Below the pieces are notes generated by a model, which was not told the origin of the DNA, did not search any database, and saw only the letters and a program-made list of their open reading frames with translations. A stretch of DNA of 64,000 nucleotides from Yamagishiella unicocca (lineage: Eukaryota; Chlorophyta; Chlorophyceae; Chlamydomonadales; Volvocaceae), in contig BDSL01000066.1 of NCBI GenBank assembly GCA_003116995.1, positions 124,001 to 188,000 of the forward strand. Reading direction: 5' to 3'. Below are positions 55,701 to 64,000 of this stretch, piece after piece. Numbering within the stretch: position 1 is the stretch's first letter; each line of letters starts with the position of its first letter. The position numbers and the translations under genes are program-made.

Positions 55701-58511
55701 CTCCGACTAGGACTGGGACTGGGACCGGACCGCGATGGCCGCTCTCCCATAGCGCCCCAACTCCCACAGTTTTCCTAATAGCGCCCAAAACCGATTCTGC
55801 GAAAACTTTACGTGCGTCGCGTGGGGTCCTCGCTCCCGTGCGTCTCGCCGTAGCCAATATAGCTTAGCCGCCAAAGGTCATACTACGACCTTCGGCTTTC
55901 GTATCCCCAACCCAGTTCTCCAGCATGCATCTCAAAACTTCTGTTTTAAACGTTTTTTCGGACATCCACGGGTTTCCCTCGAACCCGCCCCCGTGCATCG
56001 CTACGCCGGCCCTCACCCCCTGCACTTTTCATTTGTCACGGTTTATCATGTAACGGTTCACCCTGCCCGCCGTACCCCGTCCATCCTATATCCCCGCCAT
56101 TGCCTTCCTTTCCGCATTAATAATCGTAGTATTAGCTTCTCGCGATCCACCCATCCCATTCACCCTCCCCTTGCCTGCCCGTCGCATGTCCTCCTCCTCG
56201 TGGTCCGGTCCTGACGCTTGCCGCTTTTGCTCGCTCATTTGGTCTTTCCTTGCCATTCTTAGGTCAGTCTACCTCTCCCACCTTTTTTCGCACGTAACGG
56301 GGCGGGTTCCCCTGTGCCGGGTGCGTTCTTTCGTTCGCATTCACGGGCTGTTGATTGCATACGGGACTCCTCTCCATCTCAAGCCTTCACCTCCATTGCC
56401 TTCGCATCTTATTACGGCCACCATTCACTGCTTCTTATCAGCTTCTCCGCCAGCCGCCTTTACTTCAGTCGCTTTCATACCACCTTTCCGTCTCAACTAC
56501 GTTGCCTTATCACCTTACACTACGATTCAGCAGCGCCTCCGCCCCGTCTACTCGCCTCCCGTCTCTTCTGGATCGCCATCTTCGCCGCCTTGGTTTGTCG
56601 GCCGTGGATTCGCGGATTCTCTTTCAACCCCCTGCTCGACACGTCTGTCCTAAACGGTTTTCCTTCGTACACGGGTTTTTCTCCTTGCAGCCCCCGCCCT
56701 TCTCAGCCCACCTGCGTCTCGGTCAGGCGGCAGTTCATGCTGCGGTGGATGCCGAACAGGTCGCCTCGGGCTGCGAACTCCTCCACCAGCACGATGTGCT
56801 TCTGCACGCGAGGAATGCCGGGCCGGGCGGGGGATTTCGAGGAGGAGCCGTGGATGCGGGAGGGCCGGGCCGGGCGGGGAATTTCGAGGAAGAGCCGTGG
56901 ATGCGGGAGGGGCGGGCGCGGGCCTCCGTCGGCAATGATCGGCGCTGAAGCAAACTGCACGATTGGTGTTGGCGCAACCCCAGCGTGTGTTCGCACCCCC
57001 TGTTGGTGCAACCCCCGGTGGCAAACAACATATCAACACGAATTGTGCAGTTTGCCCTACGGGTTGAACGTTCAAGGATGCCGGTATTCGCGGCTGCGCT
57101 GGGAGAGCACCGGCAGCGTTCGGTTTCCGATGTCGACACAGCGCAACCCGCGGCCTCGTCCGGCTGAGTGCAAATGACTTTGCCCCCGCATCTGCCGCAT
57201 CTGCCATATGCGCAAACCCCATCGCACGCATCTACGGTGCCATGAGCACACTGGCATAAGCCGACACCCCTTTTTGGCTGCCGCAGGGCGCTACAACGTC
57301 AGCATCAGGGCGGTCGGCTCACCTCGTCCTGGAAAGCAGCGTACAGCATCACGATGTTGCGGTGTACGAGCGGCACGTGGAGCTCGATCTCCCTCCGGAT
57401 CATGTGGACCACGTTGATGGGCACACGGCTGAGAAAGTACACCTGCGGAGAGAAGCGAAAGACACCGCGCCGGGCAGCACATGGGCTGAACAAAGAGCGG
57501 CGGGACTCGTGTGTGCCGGGTGTACGCCGTCCCGGGGCGCGTGTCTCCAAACCGTGCCGTGAAGGCGCCTGGCCGTTCGTGCGTTCTGCTGACGTGTCAC
57601 GCGTCAACCGTTCTGTGTCAGATCAACATCACCGGATGTCCCTGCTGCTCGGCTAACAGCTGGACGCCCCTAAGATACGCAAGGCCGCTGGTTCATGCGG
57701 GGGCCACCCCACGGCAATCAAACCTAATCAAACCCGACGCCTTGCTCCCATGACTCTACGACCAGCTCCACGACCAACTCCCATGATTCCCCGCCAAGCT
57801 TCCCTCATTTCCCAAGTCGAGGCGCCGAAGCAACTGGCCCCTAAATTAATTTGACACAACTGCAGCGCCTGGTATGCTACGGTGTGCATGGTATGGCAAA
57901 GGTATGGCACGGCAATGGTATGGCGCGTCAATGGTATGGCGCGTCAACGGTATGGCGCGTCAACGGTATGGCGCGGCAACGGTATTGGCGCGGCAACGGT
58001 ATGGCGCGGCAACGGAACGGCGCGGCGCACGATGCAACGGTGCGATACCTTGAGAGCCACAGTCATCCCCGAACGGAGGCAGGCGGCCCGGTAGACGGCA
58101 GATGTCGCACCCTTGTACATCCGCTTGACGACCTGTACGGCTCGGACGCAGCATCACAACGGCGCGTCAGTTGTGTTGTCGGTTCGAACACAGCATCACA
58201 ACGGCATGTCAGTTGTGTTGTCGGTTGGTGTGGGCTGCTGCAGCACGCGCTCAGGCCCCCCTGAGCGCTGCGCTCCAGCCGCGGCCCCTCCCTCCCGGGG
58301 ATATTTTCTCCTGTTCTTCGGCCCATGAGCCGTCCTCTCTACCCCCCACCGCACGTCGTGCAACAGGACCACGTAGTCGGCAACGGCGTGGTTGCTGCGT
58401 GTCACGCCCGCATAGGGGGCCCTCTCCTGCCATATACCACCCCGAGATGCATGTACGTCAGGTCCTCTCCTCCCGCAGCCGTTTTCACACACGTATACAC
58501 ACACACATCTT

Positions 58512-58601
<90 letters not shown>

Positions 58602-59882
58602 GCAGCTGCCTGGGGCGCATCACCACCCGCCGCACCACCCCTCAAGACCGAGCCACACAACCAACGGACAAAAGAACAACTGTACGGCAACGTCGTACGA
58701 CTACGTACGGACCTGGTAATCGTCCAGGCACCACCTCCGCCGCCGCATTCCGTGGGGCACGGCGGGGTTCATGCCCAACAGTACAGAACCCGGCAGGTCG
58801 TCCTCCTCCTCCGCGACATCGGCCGCGCTTGCTGGTGGCTCCACCTCTGGCAGAGGGCTGGCGCAGCACAGCCGGCCTGGGGACGAAACCGGCTGCTGCT
58901 GGTCCTGGTTCCGGGGCGACGTGATGTACGGCAACGCGATGCGGCCGCTGTTGCTGACGGCGCCGCCTCGGAATTGCTGGTATTCTTCGGCCGTGCTGAT
59001 GGCCAGCGGCTGGGAGATGCCGTTGCCTGTTGACGCGGTCAGGTTGGGGTTCGGCAGCGCGGTGCTGAGGCTCTTGTGGAGGGCGCCGTGTTGCTGCTGC
59101 TGCTGGGCGGCGGAGAGCTTCGGCGAGGGCAGCTGGGAGGACATGCTGGCAGCCAGCTGGCCCCCGTACGGGTGTCCGCCCGAGGAGCCGATGCCGGGAG
59201 GCCGGCTGCTGCCATTCCTGCCGAAGGTAGGGAACAGGCGCTGCTCGCTGCTCCCCGAGCTGACCTCGGCATCTTGACCGGCCAGGTTTGAGGAACAAGC
59301 ATGTTCGAGTCGCATGGATGGCATGGGACTGTTGAGAACGGCTGGCGACCCAGGCGCTGCCGGTGCTCGAACTGGCGACGTCAGGAGGGCCGCTAGGGAG
59401 AGGTCTCGACTCGAGCCAACTTGGACCTTGAGGCCCATCGGCGCCTTCAAGCTGCGTTCAACCTTCGTCACGGATACATCGAGGAATCCGGCACCATCTG
59501 ATGAGTTGACGGAACCTTCCAAGTCCGGCTGCGCGCCATCACGCCGGCCCTCGCCCGTCGCGGCGCGCCCGTCAGCTTTGGGCTGAAACATCTTTTTAAG
59601 ACCGGATAATAGCCCACCCTTCTTTTTGCCCCCTAGGTTGACAGGGGAGATAAGCGCATGACTGTGTGCACAATCGGCGTCCCAGGCAAAAGGAGAGCCT
59701 GGCGTTACATATACTCCTGCGTTGCTCTGCATTGACAGGTTACTCCCACAGATTGAGCCGCTAATCTCAGGAACCATGGCGTTGTTCGGCAACGTGACGG
59801 AGGAGCCTCTGTAGGAGGGCAACCCCGATAGCGCCGGCATCGCCGAGGGAGTCAGCAAGCCCGATGATGATCTTTCTTCCAT
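52703..59882 (-). CDS. Aurora-like serine/threonine protein kinase with long N-terminal extension
   Basis: Exons in transcript order (minus): 59882-58713, 58132-58049, 57442-57323, 56801-56712, 54929-54846, 54346-54247, 54047-54037 (11 nt), 53823-53738, 53401-53134, 52759-52703 (last exon tentative). The CDS is 2,070 nt, 689 residues. Exon 1 encodes a 390-residue Ser/Gly/Pro-rich extension ending RRRRWCLDDYQ. The kinase domain shows the glycine-loop region YKGATSAVY, the ATP lysine in VALK (about 418), HRDIKPEN (catalytic Asp about 513), DFG (about 531), GTADYMAPE and DIWSVGVLAYEMLVGFPPF, then HPWLF. The pattern resembles Aurora-like kinases, a class that includes the Chlamydomonas flagellar kinase CALK; orthology is not established. 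The kinase residues needed for activity all appear present. Intron 4 is about 1.8 kb. Confidence 0.85.
54748..54842. repeat. CCCA/CCAT simple repeat in kinase intron 5
   Basis: Runs of ACCC with CTATCC and AGCC variants lie just downstream (in transcript sense) of kinase exon 5. Confidence 0.85.
56496..56620 (+). repeat. Dispersed repeat, copy in kinase intron 4
   Basis: Contains CTACGTTGCCTTATCACC, CAGCAGCGCCTCCGCCCCGT and GGTTTGTCGGCCGTGGATTC. It is homologous in opposite orientation to 17757-17850. Confidence 0.7.
57895..58025. repeat. About 17-bp repeat GGTATGGCGCGTCAAC in kinase intron 2
   Basis: Seven or more imperfect units lie between kinase exons 3 and 2. A second pair of about 50-bp repeats (CAGCATCACAACGGC, CAGTTGTGTTGTCGGTT) occupies 58148-58228, upstream of exon 2 in the transcript sense. 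Confidence 0.8.
58508..58602. repeat. CA microsatellite in kinase intron 1
   Basis: A nearly uninterrupted (CA)n of about 85 bp. Confidence 0.95.
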
Positions 59883-62800
59883 TTGACAATCAGCCTAAAG
59901 TTCGGCACTCCTGCATTGCAGAAGGCAGAATGTCGGCCGTTTGACAAAAGGGCTTGGGACGGCATCACAAAGGCTTCCCGCAATATCATTGGAAAACTCC
60001 TTCCGGCATGCACAGCAGGAACAACCTCAGTACATACACTATGGGGGACATACATACAAACGTAAGCGCGGCCGAACGTACCTGCACAAAGGGCCGGCCA
60101 ACGAACGGGCGTGCTTAACCCTTACCTCAGAAAGACATGAGCTCGGAAGTCGTCGAGGTCTGCTGCTTCAATGACCCAGTGAGAGCTCTACAGGAAGACG
60201 TCAACCACCAGGGACTAGGGTTGTCGTGCGTAAGCGCTTGCCAGGCTACCAGCTACTACGGAGCTTATCCTTGCGGAAATTTGCAGGTACCCGGCTTGCT
60301 CTGGAACCTGTTAGCGACCACGAAAGCCGCTTCTCCTCGACTTCTATCCTCAGATAAAGCGTATCACCTTCTCGAATCCAATACCTATGTTAACAATATC
60401 AAAATGAGCACGACGAGAGCAGAATCAGTACTAGACTCGGGCGAGATATCTTCCTTGTGAATTTACGCTCGACGCTGGAAAGGGCAGTGTACTGCTGGCC
60501 GGATGAATGCTATCGGTGAGCGCTGGACCCCTGGACGTGATCAGTTTACGTGTAGACGCCTTATCTCTAAGTAATATGTTTATTTGTAGACATTACCGTA
60601 AGCACATGTGATGGGGATAATGTTCAAAAGGTTTGATGCGAACCCTGGCATGTCCTAAGGCGGCTCATTGGCATCTAGGTCACATGCTACATGTTCGTCA
60701 TTCCTGACCTTAGAATGTTCATGCGTGTGTAACTTGTGGATAATGCCAGCACCAATTAAGCTCGGTCTCAGAACTTCTAAAACGCAACGCAGGAATGCCT
60801 AGACCATTTCATTTTCCAAACCGCTGCATCGGTAGTGTGGACCTAATAATGTAATAAAGAGGTTTTGCGTTCTTGATGACAATTTCACGGCATGCCAGAT
60901 CGCATTCCATGCGGTCGCAGGAACGGGTTCCGGGCTTCAACGTTCTCCGGCACCGCGTCTTCACGACCAGTATTATTTCAGTCTTATGCATTGCTGCTCG
61001 TAAAATGGGTGAATGCCGCCCTTTCCCGTGCTCGATGCGGTCCAGGCCTTCGAAATTTTGTGGAACGGTGCCGCATTTCTTTGCAGACGCTGCTTTTGCA
61101 ACCAATGCGCTTCGTCGCACGCGCTAAGGAAGTATGGAGCAAATACTTTTGAACGCAAGGTCTGCCGTTAAGCCTCGACAATATCAAACCCACGATTCAC
61201 GTGGCAGGACCTGGCCACCAACTTCCATGGAACCCTATACCTTCCTATATGGGGCCAGGCATGTATGCAGCATCTATGGCAGTGGGGCTCCATAACTATA
61301 CCGGTATAAATATGATTATTTCCGTGATGAAAGGCTGACATATGGACGGCAAGCCTTAAATCGCGTGACCTAACCTGCAGGGTTCGACAGGGTTATCGCA
61401 GTACCAAGCCAAGTTACTGCATGCACTGATCCACCTGGTCGGGAACGGAATGCAGACGCTGTCACAAACAACCAGGGAGACCAGCGCGCAAGGGCCGTTG
61501 ATAAACAGGTCGTACTGTACTAGTGTCAACAAACTTGTCTTCCACATGACCGAACCAGCCCCCCCCCCCACGTACGGTACGAAACCAAGTCCGTGCCCGT
61601 GCATCGCAGTGCCTGTATACACCCTAACATTGTCACGTCTCTCAAGCTCACGTAATTAATAATAGACGGGTACCGTCTTCTCCGTGAAGCAGATGATCGT
61701 GTGGTACAAGTAGATCGTGATAGAGCACGGTGAACGCAAGGGGACGGCGGTAGCGTGTCCCCGAGCGATGAAGCTTGGGCCGGGGTGTAAGGAAGGAGGC
61801 TCTAGCAAGTTGTAGAGCAAGCGTTGTGAGGTGTGGCGTTGGTTAGGAGGTAGCATAGTGTGCAAAGGAGGACAGCAGATTCTGAAGGTGGGTCAGCTGA
61901 GGAGACTGGGAGGCGCGCGATGTAGGCGGAGTATAAATGTTGAGGCTAATGGTTGTAAGACGCGTGGACATGTCCAGTGGGCAGTCGAGGGATCAAGCGT
62001 TACAGAGAGGGAGCAGTTGGCGCGGAGCGCCGCGGTCCGGCAAGACGCGAAGTGGACCTGAAGGAGTCTGATGGCGGTGTCACAGAGCCATGTAAGCAAG
62101 TGGGCCAGCATCCGTAGGGCCCGTAACTTAAATACCATGCCAATCGGTCGCGCTATAAAGGCGCGTCGAGTCCTACTGCCAACGTAAAGGCACGCGGTGA
62201 CCCGTGCTGGAGGATTCGTTGCAAGGATGCCACGCCCCAGCGCCGGCACGTACGTTCCACCGGCACTGGTTCCGGAGCCAGGACATCTGCGTTCCCGCTT
62301 GTATGCTGTTGCCGTAACTACAGCGCCTCTGTAGCTGTTAGGATTGATTGCGTCATGGATTCGGTTTCCACTCGTTTCGACAGCGATGGGGACACGTGTG
62401 AATCTCGCGATTCAGGTCGGGCGCAGGGCCCTTCTGACCAAATCCGTTGGTGCCGCAGAGTACTTAGCGGAACCACGCCTCATTCCTCGGCGTGGTTCTT
62501 CTGCTTGGTTGTTTTGGTTGTGCTTCTACACAATGTAACGCACCGCGCTTGAAGAACGCCCGCGGCTCCTTGCTGCGTGAATAGGTCACGAGGTCGACGC
62601 AGCCGCAGTCAGCGCCGCCTTTACGTTTGGAACTTGAGACCCTGCAGCTTGGTAACCTGCAGCCCGCCTGCCAGCAGCGCCAGTCCGCGGGGCTGTGGTG
62701 CCGCGCGCCCGCGCCACCCAGCATCAGGTCGAGAGCAGAAGAGTGTTACACCTGGTGTCGGCGACAGCTGTGGGGCATGACAAGGAGGCAAACATGAGCT

Positions 62801-62997
62801 GTGGCTGGAGCCACAGTTGCACAGCCTGCCATTCACGCACAATATGTATTTAGGGCTGCGGCTGGGAGCCGGAAGACAGCAGGTAGCCAGCATAGTGCTG
62901 GCATAGGGGGTTGAGCCAGCATAGTGCCTTAGTGCCGGCCTGGACGACGAACGAAATCAACCCAAGGCCCGCCGATGTTGGCCACCGCATGCCAGCC
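59883..62997. other. Kinase upstream region and about 3 kb without a recognised gene
   Basis: The first few hundred bases should contain the kinase promoter. A plus-strand frame at 60137 reads MSSEVVEVCCFNDP and reaches a GTGAGA donor-like site, so it could be the first exon of a divergent gene, but no continuation was found. A hairpin (GAACCACGCC/GGCGTGGTTC) lies at about 62471-62499. Nothing else is supported. Confidence 0.4.
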
Positions 62998-63341
62998 TCA
63001 CAGCCGCAAGCGCACCACGCCAGCGAAAGGCTGCGCCACCTCAGCTGAGTTGGCAACCAGCCACAGTGTCTCGCTCGGCACCTGGCCTAGGCGCCACTCC
63101 AGGCCCGTCCGGAACCACCAGTGCCGCATGATGTCCTCGCATATGTTGAGGATGGTGTCCCGCTTGTAAGCGCACTTGGCCATGAGCAGGACGTTGCCCC
63201 CCACGGAGCCGTCGCCTTGCCGTCATCGGCCGGCTGCCAGATGGCCACCAGTTGCTGCAGTTCCTGCTGCCGCTTGATGACATAGGCAGGGTGTCCAACG
63301 CGCGCGCGGTCAAGTACGCTGCGCGGGGCTTCCCTGGCCAT
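62998..63341 (-). pseudogene. Unassigned coding-like fragment, minus strand
   Basis: Two frames appear to belong together: HPAYVIKRQQELQQLVAIWQ followed by PADDGKAT (in 63341-63087), then, after a frame change near 63205, NVLLMAKCAYKRDTILNICE, EDIMRHWWFRTGLEWRLGQV and a stop at 62998. The composition looks protein-coding but I do not recognise the family. The first part lies in the inverted repeat at 63255-63441, whose other arm repeats the same peptide on the opposite strand. Possibly a transposon-derived gene. Confidence 0.35.
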
Positions 63342-63441
63342 CTGGCAGCCGGCCGATGACTGGGAAGCCCCGCGCAGCGTACTTGACCGCGCGCGCGTCC
63401 GACACCCCGCCTATGTCATCAAGCGGCAGCAGGAACTGCAG
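63255..63441. repeat. Inverted repeat, 80-bp arms with 27-bp loop
   Basis: The left arm 63255-63334 (CTGCAGTTCCTGCTGCCGCT ... GCGCGGGGCTTCCC) is complementary to the right arm 63362-63441 with about three mismatches. The loop 63335-63361 is itself complementary to 63218-63244, so alternative foldings exist. Confidence 0.85.
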
Positions 63442-63739
63442 CCTGCCCCGGGCGCAGCAGCGCAGGAACCTGTGTGGAGCAGGGAGGCATGGGGTGCTTT
63501 AGACGTTGGCGTCTGTATGTGTAGTGTAGTAAGGAGGCATGGCAGGGCAGACGGATGATGCACGGGGCGTGAAGACGCTGGCATGGCAGTGTGGTGAGGG
63601 AGACGACATCTCTGCTGGGCGCCAGGCGGCACGCAGTGGACATGGTACACGCATACTACGCAAGGCGCCGCCAGCTGAGGCCAGGTGGGGCAACAAGGGG
63701 GGCATCGAGGCGTATTTTGAACGCCAGAGTGGTAGGGGG

Positions 63740-63883
63740 AGGGACTCACTGCTCGTGGACCCTGATGGAGCCGCAGGGGCGCAGGAGGGCCATGGCAGCA
63801 CATAGGTCAAACGAAGCCAGGAGCTCGTGTTCCGTCAGGTATGGGCGCAGCGTCACCTGGACGTGCTGCGGGCCTGTACAAGT
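63740..63883 (-). CDS. Possible internal exon of an unidentified gene
   Basis: After a TTGTACAG acceptor, the minus strand reads PQHVQVTLRPYLTEHELLAS and FDLCAAMALLRPCGSIRVHE, ending at a GTGAGT donor-like site. It may belong to the same unit as the fragment at 62998-63341. No family is recognised, and the gene would continue past the right edge. Confidence 0.3.
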
Positions 63884-64000
63884 GGAACAGGGAGGGATGG
63901 CAAGTGGGCAGGGGGTGGTGAGGGAGCGCCAGTACGCATGTACATGCGGAGGTAGGAGGACCTGCAGGTATGGGCACATAACACGTGTATGGACTGCTGG

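Noticed and set aside
58701..59298. Alternative minus-strand frame (218 codons) inside kinase exon 1
   Set aside because: It is out of frame with the kinase domain; the 390-codon frame ends in RRRRWCLDDYQ and splices in phase to the glycine loop.
60131..60460. Plus-strand frame starting MSSEVVEVCCF as a gene
   Set aside because: Only 14 codons precede a donor-like site and no downstream exon could be found.
1..64000. tRNA, rRNA or other structured RNA genes
   Set aside because: I scanned for T-loop-like TTCGA contexts and conserved rRNA blocks and found none with a plausible fold; a covariance-model search could still find small RNAs.

Overview
The window looks like nuclear DNA of a chlorophycean green alga, most likely a volvocine (Chlamydomonas/Volvox-like) species. 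The evidence is GC-rich coding exons split by many introns with GTGAGT/GTGCGT-type donors, CA/GGGTC/CCCT-rich intron minisatellites, short CCCTAAA-type telomere-like tracts, a multi-PAS 'tiny macrocysts'-like membrane protein, and a tyrosine-recombinase retroelement with split direct repeats. No bacterial features, CRISPR array, rRNA or confident tRNA was found. All gene models were built by eye from splice sites, reading phase and protein motifs.

Layout. 1-3.2 kb: a non-LTR retrotransposon reverse transcriptase on + (cut by the window edge) meets the 3' end of a second, minus-strand retroelement fragment. 3.2-6.9 kb: repeat-rich intergenic DNA. 6.86-10.28 kb (minus): a six-exon DUF1350 gene of the alpha/beta-hydrolase fold with a probable organelle transit peptide. 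10.66-15.55 kb (plus): an eight-exon ABHD1/3 (EMB8/YheT-like) hydrolase, divergent from the DUF1350 gene across about 380 bp. 16.1-36.9 kb (plus): one giant 35-exon gene for a protein of about 2,424 residues with an N-terminal multi-span membrane region, TPR/HAT-like helices, four PAS-like domains, a long disordered middle and a C-terminal membrane region. Its summed exons stay in phase from ATG to stop.

37.2-38.6 kb: unassigned ORFs. 38.59-46.74 kb: an element of 8.1 kb with split direct repeats (A1 - recombinase - B1/A2 - B2), a tyrosine recombinase and about 48 copies of an 88-bp satellite with higher-order structure. No reverse transcriptase was seen in it. 47.5-48.0 kb: a frameshifted glycosyltransferase-like fragment. 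48.6-49.6 kb: tandem repeats of 170-180 bp. 49.6-52.7 kb: nothing recognisable. 52.7-59.9 kb (minus): a ten-exon Aurora-like Ser/Thr kinase with a 390-residue N-terminal extension and an 11-nt micro-exon. 59.9-64 kb: mostly unassigned, with an 80-bp-arm inverted repeat at 63.25-63.44 kb.

The genes do not form a pathway. The four single-copy host genes (two hydrolases, a sensory or mechanosensory-type membrane protein and a kinase) are separated by mobile-element debris. Most structural novelty lies in the split-repeat element and in the splice architecture: three candidate GC-AG introns, an 11-nt and a 29-nt exon, and a duplicated splice junction.
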